This document shows positions 1 through 6,561 of a DNA stretch of 17,699 bases, one piece after another. A program made the translations under genes and the position numbers. Numbering within the stretch: position 1 is the stretch's first letter; each line of letters begins with the position of its first letter. The notes under the pieces were generated by a model, which was given only the letters and a program-made list of their open reading frames with translations, was not told the origin of the DNA and made no database searches. The DNA comes from Clostridium sp. AF27-2AA. Its GTDB lineage: Bacteria > Bacillota > Clostridia > Lachnospirales > Lachnospiraceae. The DNA lies in assembly GCF_003478505.1 (NCBI RefSeq), contig NZ_QUFI01000051.1:1-17699 (forward strand). The letters are read 5' to 3'.

Positions 1-29
1 TGTTGCTGTTCTCAGCGGCAACGTTCAAT

Positions 30-58
30 ATCTTATCACATCGCTTTCGCTTTGTCAA
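30..58 (-). promoter_or_regulatory. Strong sigma-A promoter (P2), probably of a stable-RNA operon left of the window
   Basis: On the minus strand a perfect TTGACA (53–58) is followed after exactly 17 nt by TAAGAT (30–35). The region upstream (about 60–98) is rich in A-tracts, like an UP element. No coding start follows before the window ends, so its product lies beyond position 1. Near-consensus tandem promoters with A-rich upstream DNA and a short hairpin in the early transcript are typical of Clostridia rRNA operons. That identification is inference, because no rRNA sequence is in view. Confidence 0.75.
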
Positions 59-99
59 CAACTTTTTTGATTTCTTTTTGGAATTTTTTTTGATTTCCT

Positions 100-117
100 G
101 CCCCGTTCTCACGGGGC
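100..117 (-). other. GAGA-loop hairpin at the predicted 5' end of the P1 transcript
   Basis: Minus-strand RNA reads GCCCCGU-GAGA-ACGGGGC, a perfect 7-bp GC-rich stem closed by a GNRA-type tetraloop. It lies directly after the expected P1 start site (about 118). A-rich sequence follows instead of a U-tract, so it is not an intrinsic terminator. A 5'-end stability or processing element is possible but inferred. Confidence 0.6.
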
Positions 118-124
118 GAGGATT

Positions 125-153
125 ATAATATCAAATGTCACCGCAAAAGTCAA
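125..153 (-). promoter_or_regulatory. Upstream tandem sigma-A promoter (P1)
   Basis: On the minus strand TTGACT (148–153) lies 17 nt from TATTAT (125–130). The -10 region reads TATTATAAT, so a second -10 register (TATAAT at 122–127) is possible with a 20-nt spacer. A-tract DNA lies upstream (about 160–195). It sits about 95 bp before P2 in the same direction, forming a tandem pair. It begins only about 64 bp past the stop codon of the sulfite reductase gene, and I saw no clear terminator between them. Confidence 0.65.
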
Positions 154-216
154 CAGTATTTTTCAACTTTTTTCATTTTTTTATTTTTCACAGAAAACAG
201 CTGCAATTCAACGAAA

Positions 217-1782
217 CTATCGCGCCTGCTCTGCTGCAATAAATGGAGCCGCGATTTCTTTTACTCCCTGTGGATTTCTGGCATTCCACTCCGCAAAGCT
301 TACACCTGCTGCAGCCACAGCTTTACCAAGAGAAAGCAGGAAGTCCGGAATCTGACTTTCCAGAATGGTTCCCAGTTCTTCCCCCATTTTTTCTTTTCCC
401 TGTATGTCGCATCCATTTAAGAACAGAAGGAACGCAGACTCTTCCTTTCCATTTACTTTCTTGGCTGCTCCGCGAAATCCCATAACACCGGTCTGATGGG
501 TACCACAGGAGGAAGGACATCCGGAAATATGGATTTTAGGCAGCGCATCAGCCGGAAGTCCAGCCTCCTGCACCGCCTCCACACAGGCCCGGAGGAGTGA
601 CTGGGAATCCCGCACGCCAACCTGACATACTGCTGCTCCAATGCAGCTGACTGATGCCTCAAATTCTGTTTTTGCCGTATTATGCTCCGTAATATCCAGA
701 ACACGCTCTGCCTCTGCTCCGGTCAGATTGATCACATACGCTGTTTCATCCGGTGCCAGGCGCAGTTCCACACCTTCCATGCTCTGAATCGCATCACTTA
801 AAGCACACAGAACAGAAAGATCGGGCTGTCCGCCCACCGGATGCCAGGATACAGTATAAAGTCCCGGCTGCTTCTGTTCCAGAACACGCGGACCGGAAAT
901 ATTCCTGCCATCCCCACGTTTTAAAACAGGCTGGGAAACCGGGCTGAGCTTCAAATCTTCGCCGGAAGCATATACCTCTTCCAGTTTCTCCAGAAATGCT
1001 TTCTTATAATTTTCAGCACCACCAAGACTTTCCTGCATGTAGCGGCTGCGAGCCTTGCCGCGGTTCTCATAGTTTCCATACGCACGGAAGGTCAGCCACA
1101 TAGCCTTGATATAATAACAGATATCCTCCGGTTTTACCGCTTCCGCGATCAGAACACCAAAACGAGGATTGCTGCCCAGACCGCCTGCACTGTATACATC
1201 AAAGCAGCCATCCGGACGCGCCGCGAATCCGAGATCACGATAAGTGGCATGGGACAGGTTGCTCGGAGAGCTGGAAAATGCCACCTTTAGCTTACGCGGC
1301 ATCTTCTCTGCACGGATAAACCCCATCAGATACTCACCTGCTGCCTTTGTCCATGGGAGCACGTTAAAGTATTCGTCCTTCTCCACGCCGGAAAGTGGGC
1401 TGCAGGTGACATTGCGCGGGAAATCTCCGCCTCCGCCCATAGTGATGATCCCCACATCCATAGCCTGCTCCATAATATCCGCCACAATGCTGCCGTCCAG
1501 ATCATGAAGCTGGATTGTCTGGCAGGTGGTAAAATGAGCTTTTTTCAGATTATATGTTCGAATGGTATCTGCAATAAATTTCAGTTTTTCCTTTGTCACA
1601 CAGCCGCCTGTCATGCGCAGACGCAGCATGCTTGCCTTTCCGCCCTTCTGCGCGTAGCTTCCGTACAGTCCGGAAAAGCCCTTGTAGGCATCTTTACTGA
1701 GTTCTCCTGCATAAAAGGCTGCCGTTTTTTCCCTGAAAGCAGGAATATCCTCTTTCCAGTTGTGGTCATTTCTGATTTTCAT
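217..1782 (-). CDS. Siroheme/4Fe-4S nitrite/sulfite reductase
   Basis: This is a cytoplasmic 521-residue reductase expected to carry out six-electron reduction of sulfite to sulfide or nitrite to ammonia. The C-terminal half has the coupled siroheme/4Fe-4S ligand set: C380-x5-C386 and C422-x3-C426. The N-terminal half has the ferredoxin-like repeat, GGGGDFPRNVTCSP (about 116–129) and PRKLK (162–166), which match the siroheme/substrate-binding Arg and Lys positions of CysI. The position equivalent to CysI Arg83 is Cys87 (FTTCQTIQL). The ATG is preceded by AGGAGGAG (1787–1794). The gene has its own promoter and a structured leader, so it is probably controlled separately from the upstream two-component genes. 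Sequence alone does not decide between sulfite and nitrite. No flavin domain is fused, so an external electron donor is needed. Confidence 0.9.
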   Translation of the reverse strand: MKIRNDHNWKEDIPAFREKTAAFYAGELSKDAYKGFSGLYGSYAQKGGKASMLRLRMTGGCVTKEKLKFIADTIRTYNLKKAHFTTCQTIQLHDLDGSIVADIMEQAMDVGIITMGGGGDFPRNVTCSPLSGVEKDEYFNVLPWTKAAGEYLMGFIRAEKMPRKLKVAFSSSPSNLSHATYRDLGFAARPDGCFDVYSAGGLGSNPRFGVLIAEAVKPEDICYYIKAMWLTFRAYGNYENRGKARSRYMQESLGGAENYKKAFLEKLEEVYASGEDLKLSPVSQPVLKRGDGRNISGPRVLEQKQPGLYTVSWHPVGGQPDLSVLCALSDAIQSMEGVELRLAPDETAYVINLTGAEAERVLDITEHNTAKTEFEASVSCIGAAVCQVGVRDSQSLLRACVEAVQEAGLPADALPKIHISGCPSSCGTHQTGVMGFRGAAKKVNGKEESAFLLFLNGCDIQGKEKMGEELGTILESQIPDFLLSLGKAVAAAGVSFAEWNARNPQGVKEIAAPFIAAEQAR

Positions 1783-1854
1783 ATATCTCCTCCTGATGTA
1801 AACAGCGCGTTTCTCTGGGGAGCATTTTTCGTTTCACAGGAGGTAATTTTCCTG

Positions 1855-1889
1855 AAAAACATAAAGACACCCAGCTGCGCCAGATGTCT
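1855..1889 (-). terminator. Attenuator-like terminator hairpin upstream of the reductase gene
   Basis: Minus-strand RNA from 1889 to 1865 folds into an 11-bp stem (AGACAUCUGGC / GCUGGGUGUCU) with a 3-nt loop, followed by UUAUGUUUUUC. Several pairs are G·U in this RNA but would be A·C mismatches in the opposite transcript, which supports minus-strand function. It lies more than 70 nt before the start codon, inside the leader of the same gene. It is therefore better read as an attenuator than as the terminator of the kinase operon, although it could serve both roles. Confidence 0.6.
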
Positions 1890-1919
1890 CTTATTGTATC
1901 ATAATTCTGTTTTCAATGG

Positions 1920-2006
1920 AACAAATGCATGGACATTTTCTATGATCTGCCGGATCTTAACCGGATTTTTCCAGCCATCCGTCTCTCTGTAAGTGCACGA
2001 TTTGTT
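1920..2006 (-). promoter_or_regulatory. Structured leader RNA domain, T-box-like but atypical
   Basis: In minus-strand RNA, AACAAAU (2000–2006) pairs with AUUUGUU (1920–1926). GCA (1994–1996) then pairs with UGC (1927–1929) across a CGU bulge. Inside lie CUUAC/GUUAAG (1989–1993 / 1956–1961), an internal AGAGAG bulge (1983–1988), and the distal stem CGGAU/AUCCG (1977–1981 / 1962–1966) capped by GGCUGGAAAA. The AGAGAG bulge below a GG-rich distal loop recalls T-box Stem I. However, the AGUA S-turn, a clear specifier and the UGGNACC antiterminator bulge are not evident. CAGAU (1945–1949) could pair with AUCUG (1881–1885) in the terminator arm, which would give a switch. All pairing was done by eye. 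Confidence 0.4.
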
Positions 2007-2054
2007 TTTATCTCCGCTTCAACGGTTTCAAGCAATGTTTTATTGAATTTTTTT

Positions 2055-2083
2055 ATTTTACTTCCACATCGGGATATTGTCAA
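2055..2083 (-). promoter_or_regulatory. Consensus promoter of the reductase leader
   Basis: On the minus strand a perfect TTGACA (2078–2083) lies 17 nt before TAAAAT (2055–2060). The predicted start is near 2048, giving a leader of about 265 nt before the reductase ATG. The promoter lies downstream of the histidine kinase stop codon, so the reductase is a separate transcription unit with regulatory RNA. Confidence 0.75.
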
Positions 2084-2182
2084 TTATTTTTTTCGTTTAA
2101 TTTTCTTTCGTTCTTCGCATCCGATTGCAAACTTCTGTATTCTGACAACGGTTGTTTTTTTTCGTCAGCTGTTCTCTTCCCG

Positions 2183-3886
2183 CTATTCTTCCTCTTCCGG
2201 TTTCTCCGGTGCCAGAGCCAGGGTAAACCAGAACTCCACGCCATCCTCGTGATTCGCCACGCCATACTGCTGGTGATGTGCTTCCATGATGGCTTTGACA
2301 ATAGAAAGTCCGATGCCGCTGCCGCCGTAAGCACGGGTGCGGGCCTTGTCTACCTTGTAGAACTTCGTCCAAAGATTCGGCAGGTCTTCCTCCGGGATTG
2401 GAGTTCCGTTATTATATACATGAATCTTTGCCACCCCATCCAGTGTTTCACTCCAGATACGGATGTTATGATCGCCGCCAAGATGATTCATGGCGTTGGT
2501 CAGATAATTGGTCACAACTTCCTCGATCTTGAATTCATCCCCCATAACCACCAGGGTTTCCGGCATATCGACGCTCACCTTTGCCGCATTCTGCTGAATG
2601 AGGATGCCGGAGGAATTGATCAGGTCATGCACCAGCTCCGTGACATCAAAGGCTGCAATGCTCGGCGTGTCGTTTCCAAATTCCAGGGCCGTCAGGGTCA
2701 GAAGCTGGCGTACCATCTTGTTCATCTTGTTGGCCTCATCCATGATGACCTCACAGTAATAACTGCGGCTTTCTTCATCCTCGCACATGCCGTCGCATAA
2801 CCCCTCCGCATAGCCCTGGATCAGGGCAATCGGAGTTTTCAGTTCATGGGAGACATTGGCAATGAACTCTTTTCGCATCTCATCGATCTGGATCTTCTCG
2901 TCAATGTCGTGCTGCAGCTGTTTGTTGGCATCCTGCAAGGCACCAATGGCATCCTTTAAGCTGTGGGAAAGAGAATTCATGCTCCGACCCAGAACACCCA
3001 CCTCATCCTCCGCATCATCCTCGTAAGCGACATCAAAATTCAGTTTTGACATTTCTTCGGAAAGGGCCGACAGTTTCATGATCGGTTTGGTGATGCGGTT
3101 CGTGACAAAGCACATCATAATGCTTCCGAACACCAGCACGCTCAAGCCGACCCAGGTGGTAAACCGGTTGGAAAGCGCGACGCTCTCCCGAATGCTGGCA
3201 AGAGGCATGGACATGATGAACATGGTCCGGTTATCCGAAAAATACCCCCAGCTCTCCATATAGATGCTGCTGGAACGGAAGTCCCGGTTCTTCTCCACCA
3301 CATAATTATCATGCTGCTTTAATATCTCCATGTGCTTGTGTCCCATGCCCAGCACATATCGCTGCAGCTTCTGAGTCAGAAAGTCGCTGTCACGGCCGGA
3401 GCTGACCAGCGCCTTTCCAGTGTCACTGTCAATGAGGGTAATCGCAATGTTGTTCTGCTCGCTGTAGGTGCGGATCGTTCCAAGCAGGGTTCCCTGCTCT
3501 TGCGGAATGTCTTCCGGAAGAGCTACCGGGATGTCCTCATCCGTCTGATCGGACGGTTCTGCCTCATCGGCCCCGGACGGTTCTTCCTCACTGTCAGAAC
3601 CGGTATCTCCCTTTGCCGTCTGTTTCCAGATATCCCACTCCTGCTCCAGCTCCTCCCGCAGCACATCACCGATGTTCTCATTCTCGCCAACCTTTTCCTG
3701 GATGGCATTGTCAATATCCGTGTAGGCCTGCTCCATCACCTTCAGCTTCTGGTCCACATAGTAGCCCTCCAGCCACCAGGTATTCACACCCCAGATGGCC
3801 AGAAGCATGGCCGCCATAAGACCCACGAAGATCAGCATGATGCGATGACGGATAGAATGAAACCGAAAAATCTTTTTGTGCTTCAT
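2183..3886 (-). CDS. Membrane sensor histidine kinase
   Basis: This 567-residue kinase is expected to autophosphorylate and pass phosphate to the regulator encoded just upstream. TM1 spans about 15–35, an extracytoplasmic domain about 36–243, TM2 about 244–262 and a HAMP domain about 262–315. The H-box is FIANVSHELKTP with phospho-acceptor His347. The ATP-binding domain has an N-box (about 457–468), a G1-like NNG (492–494), an F-box (about 505–514) and a G2 GGSGIGLS (521–528). G1 has Asn where DxG is usual, as in some Clostridia kinases. The sensor domain has a strongly acidic, Pro-containing stretch (about 94–130). The ATG shares its A with the regulator stop (TGATG), and a GAGGT site lies 7 nt upstream, so translation is probably coupled. 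The signal sensed cannot be read from the sequence. Confidence 0.93.
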   Translation of the reverse strand: MKHKKIFRFHSIRHRIMLIFVGLMAAMLLAIWGVNTWWLEGYYVDQKLKVMEQAYTDIDNAIQEKVGENENIGDVLREELEQEWDIWKQTAKGDTGSDSEEEPSGADEAEPSDQTDEDIPVALPEDIPQEQGTLLGTIRTYSEQNNIAITLIDSDTGKALVSSGRDSDFLTQKLQRYVLGMGHKHMEILKQHDNYVVEKNRDFRSSSIYMESWGYFSDNRTMFIMSMPLASIRESVALSNRFTTWVGLSVLVFGSIMMCFVTNRITKPIMKLSALSEEMSKLNFDVAYEDDAEDEVGVLGRSMNSLSHSLKDAIGALQDANKQLQHDIDEKIQIDEMRKEFIANVSHELKTPIALIQGYAEGLCDGMCEDEESRSYYCEVIMDEANKMNKMVRQLLTLTALEFGNDTPSIAAFDVTELVHDLINSSGILIQQNAAKVSVDMPETLVVMGDEFKIEEVVTNYLTNAMNHLGGDHNIRIWSETLDGVAKIHVYNNGTPIPEEDLPNLWTKFYKVDKARTRAYGGSGIGLSIVKAIMEAHHQQYGVANHEDGVEFWFTLALAPEKPEEEE

Positions 3887-4560
3887 CAGTCTACCTCGAA
3901 CTTATAGCCCATGCCCCAGATGGTCTTGATATAATTGCCCTTCTCGCCCATCTTGCTGCGCAGCTTTTTGACATGGGTATCAATGGTGCGGGCATCACCA
4001 AAGTAATCATAATTCCAGACATTGTTGAGGATCTTCTCTCTGGAAAGAGCGATGCCCTGGTTTTCTACAAAATAGGTCAGCAGTTCAAATTCCTTGTAGC
4101 TTAAATCAATTGGTTTTCCGTCAATCTCGACCTGGTGTGCTGCCTTGTCGATTCGGATACCGCCTACCTCCGTGGTCTCACTGACCGCTACGTTGGAACG
4201 GCGCAGAATGGCCTCGACCCGGGCCACCAGAATCTTCGGGCTAAAGGGCTTGGAAATGTATTCGTCCACACCAAGCTTAAAGCCCTGAAGCTCGTCCCGC
4301 TCCTCGCCGCGGGCTGTCAGCATGATGACCGGCACCTGGGAATACTGGCGCACGGTCTTTAAAACCTCCCAGCCATCCATTTTCGGCATCATTACATCGA
4401 GGATGATAAGGGAAATGTCTTTCTGCTTAAAGAAAATATCTACAGCCTGTTCGCCATCTTCCGCCTCGATCACGGTAAAGCCCTTGATGGTCAGGAAATC
4501 CTTCACCAGCTTGCGCATTCTGGCTTCATCATCCACTACTAATATCTTCAACGATTCCAT
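3886..4560 (-). CDS. OmpR/PhoB-family response regulator
   Basis: This 224-residue regulator has an N-terminal receiver domain (about 1–120) with acidic residues D10 and D11, phospho-acceptor D55 (LIILDVMMP), T82 and K104. The C-terminal winged-helix DNA-binding domain (about 125–224) contains YKEFELLTYF and ends GMGYKFEVD, both typical of the OmpR/PhoB family. It precedes the partner kinase, with the last base of its TGA stop used as the first base of the kinase ATG. The start is supported by AGAGGAG (4570–4576), 9 nt upstream. It is transcribed from its own region after the aspS terminator. The target genes are unknown. The nearest downstream gene, the reductase, has its own promoter, but I cannot tell whether this regulator binds there. 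Confidence 0.95.
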   Translation of the reverse strand: MESLKILVVDDEARMRKLVKDFLTIKGFTVIEAEDGEQAVDIFFKQKDISLIILDVMMPKMDGWEVLKTVRQYSQVPVIMLTARGEERDELQGFKLGVDEYISKPFSPKILVARVEAILRRSNVAVSETTEVGGIRIDKAAHQVEIDGKPIDLSYKEFELLTYFVENQGIALSREKILNNVWNYDYFGDARTIDTHVKKLRSKMGEKGNYIKTIWGMGYKFEVD

Positions 4561-4606
4561 ATGTATCGTCTCCTCTCTGTTTTTGAGTTTCTTTCATCTT
4601 TTCCCC

Positions 4607-4635
4607 ATTTTAGCAGAGTTTTTTTTGCTTTTCCA
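4607..4635 (-). promoter_or_regulatory. Candidate promoter of the two-component operon
   Basis: On the minus strand TGGAAA (4630–4635, four of six matches to TTGACA) lies 17 nt from TAAAAT (4607–4612), with an A-tract in the spacer. It sits between the aspS terminator and the regulator start, where a promoter is expected. Confidence 0.4.
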
Positions 4636-4660
4636 CATTTTCACAGAGATTTCACACATA

Positions 4661-4705
4661 CAGAAAACAGGGACAGAATCTCTGTTTTCGCAGATCTCTG
4701 TCCCT
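4661..4705 (-). terminator. Intrinsic terminator of the hisS–aspS unit
   Basis: Minus-strand RNA has AGGGACAGA (4697–4705) pairing perfectly with UCUGUCCCU (4669–4677). An inner UCUG/CAGA helix extends the stem, and GUUUUCUG follows (4661–4668). It begins 14 nt after the aspS stop codon and separates aspS from the two-component genes. Confidence 0.8.
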
Positions 4706-4718
4706 GACATATCATGAC

Positions 4719-6521
4719 TTATTCTTCGGTTGTCTCAGTCTCTTCGCATACCTCAATGCCAAGCTCTTCTAACTGCTTCGGATCTACCGGGGTCGGTGCC
4801 TCGGTCATCAGGCAGGATGCGTCTTTTACCTTCGGGAATGCGATGACTTCACGGATGCTGTCGCAGCCGCCCATCAGCATTACCACACGGTCAAGGCCGT
4901 ATGCCAGGCCAGCGTGCGGCGGAACTCCGTACTTGAATGCTTCAAGCAGGAAGCCAAACTGCTCCTGTGCCTTCTCCGGAGTGAAGCCCAGTACCTCGAA
5001 CATCTTGGACTGGATGTCGCTCTGATGGATACGGACAGAACCACCACCGATCTCGGTACCGTTTAATACGATATCGTATGCCTTCGCGCGTACTGCGCCC
5101 GGATTGGAATCGATTAAATGCCAGTCTTCGTCCATCGGCATGGTGAATGGGTGATGCATGGCTACAAAGCGTCCCTGCTCCTCGGAGTACTCGAGTAACG
5201 GGAACTCGGTTACCCACAGGAACTTGTAATCATCCTTCTTTAAGAGGTCAAGCTGACGCGCGATCTCCAGACGCAGATTGCCAAGAACATCCCATACAAC
5301 TTTGTTCTTATCCGCTGCAAATAACAGCAGATCTCCCGGCTTGCCATCCATAGCAGAGATCAGGGCTGCCATCTGCTCCTCGGTCATGAATTTCGCGAAG
5401 GAAGACTTGTAGCTGCCATCCTCCTGGATTGCAACGTAGGCAAGACCCTTTGCGCCGTAGCCCTTTGCAAACTCAACCAGCGCGTCGATCTTCTTACGCG
5501 GCATATGGCCCTGTCCCTCAGCGTTGATACCGCGAACGGTGCCGCCGTTTTCCAGAGCGCCCTTGAATACAACGAACTCACAGTCTTTGACAACATCAGA
5601 TACATTCTTTAACTCCATGCCGAAACGAAGATCCGGCTTATCGGAACCAAAGCGGTCCATAGCCTCCTGCCAGGTCATGCGCGGGATCGGCTGCGGAATC
5701 TCTACGTTTAAGATTTCCTTGAACAGCTTGTGAAGCAGGCGCTCGTTGACATCGATGACATCATCCACGTCTACGAAGGACAGCTCCATATCGATCTGGG
5801 TGAACTCCGGCTGACGGTCTGCACGCAGATCCTCATCGCGGTAGCAGCGTGCCAGCTGGAAGTAACGGTCGTAACCGGAGCACATTAACAGCTGCTTAAA
5901 GAGCTGCGGAGACTGCGGAAGCGCGTAGAAGGAGCCCGGATGTACACGGCTCGGTACGAGGTAGTCTCTTGCGCCCTCCGGGGTGCTCTTGATGAGGGTC
6001 GGAGTCTCGATCTCCAGGAAGCCTTCCTCTGCCAGGAACTGTCTGGTGAGAATGGCAATCTTACTTCTTAACAGCAGGTTGCGCTGCATATCCGGTCTTC
6101 TTAAATCCAGGAAACGGTATTTTAAACGCAGCTCCTCTTTGGTCTTGGAGTTCTCCTCGATCGGGAATGGCGGAGTCTCGGACTCAGATAAGATGCGCAG
6201 GCTGTTGGCGCGCACCTCAATGGCACCGGTTGCCAGGTTCTCGTTGACTGCGCCGGAACGTGCCTCCACGCGGCCGGTTACAGCAATGACATACTCACTT
6301 CTTAACTTCTCTGCCTTTGCGAAGCTCTCTGCACCACAGTCGCTCTCCTCAAAGATGATCTGCAGGATACCGGAACGGTCACGTAAATCCACGAAAATGA
6401 TTCCGCCCTTGTTTCTGCTCTTCTGCACCCAGCCCATAACGGTCACTTCCTGACCGATGTTTGCTGTGGTGACTTCTGTACACCGATGGGACCGCTTCAG
6501 TCCCAGCATTGATTCTGCCAT
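4719..6521 (-). CDS. aspS: Aspartyl-tRNA synthetase, bacterial type
   Basis: This 600-residue class II synthetase charges tRNA with aspartate in the cytoplasm. It has an N-terminal OB-fold anticodon-binding domain (about 1–110, with GWVQKSRNKGG and DLRDRSG). Motif 2 is YRDEDLRADRQPEFTQID (about 227–244). The bacterial GAD insertion lies at roughly 300–410, and motif 3 is GLAYGLDRVVMLMGG (about 538–552). Length and domain order are normal for bacterial AspRS. AAAGGAG lies 7 nt before the ATG. The gene follows hisS by 40 nt and ends in an intrinsic terminator, so the two form one transcription unit. Whether it charges only tRNA-Asp or also tRNA-Asn cannot be settled here. Confidence 0.98.
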   Translation of the reverse strand: MAESMLGLKRSHRCTEVTTANIGQEVTVMGWVQKSRNKGGIIFVDLRDRSGILQIIFEESDCGAESFAKAEKLRSEYVIAVTGRVEARSGAVNENLATGAIEVRANSLRILSESETPPFPIEENSKTKEELRLKYRFLDLRRPDMQRNLLLRSKIAILTRQFLAEEGFLEIETPTLIKSTPEGARDYLVPSRVHPGSFYALPQSPQLFKQLLMCSGYDRYFQLARCYRDEDLRADRQPEFTQIDMELSFVDVDDVIDVNERLLHKLFKEILNVEIPQPIPRMTWQEAMDRFGSDKPDLRFGMELKNVSDVVKDCEFVVFKGALENGGTVRGINAEGQGHMPRKKIDALVEFAKGYGAKGLAYVAIQEDGSYKSSFAKFMTEEQMAALISAMDGKPGDLLLFAADKNKVVWDVLGNLRLEIARQLDLLKKDDYKFLWVTEFPLLEYSEEQGRFVAMHHPFTMPMDEDWHLIDSNPGAVRAKAYDIVLNGTEIGGGSVRIHQSDIQSKMFEVLGFTPEKAQEQFGFLLEAFKYGVPPHAGLAYGLDRVVMLMGGCDSIREVIAFPKVKDASCLMTEAPTPVDPKQLEELGIEVCEETETTEE

Positions 6522-6561
6522 GATTTATCTCCTTTGATTCAATGATCTTATTTCAAAGCTC

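Noticed and set aside
160..216. Search for a terminator after the reductase stop codon
   Set aside because: Only weak, short pairings were found, with A-rich instead of U-rich sequence on the transcribed strand. No terminator is called.
1504..1992. Plus-strand open frame of 162 codons across the reductase start and its leader
   Set aside because: It overlaps the conserved N-terminus of the reductase antisense, its protein matches nothing I recognise, and I see no ribosome binding site or promoter for it. The other plus-strand frames in the window are likewise shadows of minus-strand genes.
2142..2168. Possible terminator hairpin just after the histidine kinase (CUGAC…GUCAG on the minus strand)
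   Set aside because: The stem is only five pairs, the loop is long and no U-tract follows. The leader hairpin at 1855–1889 is a better site for ending kinase transcripts.
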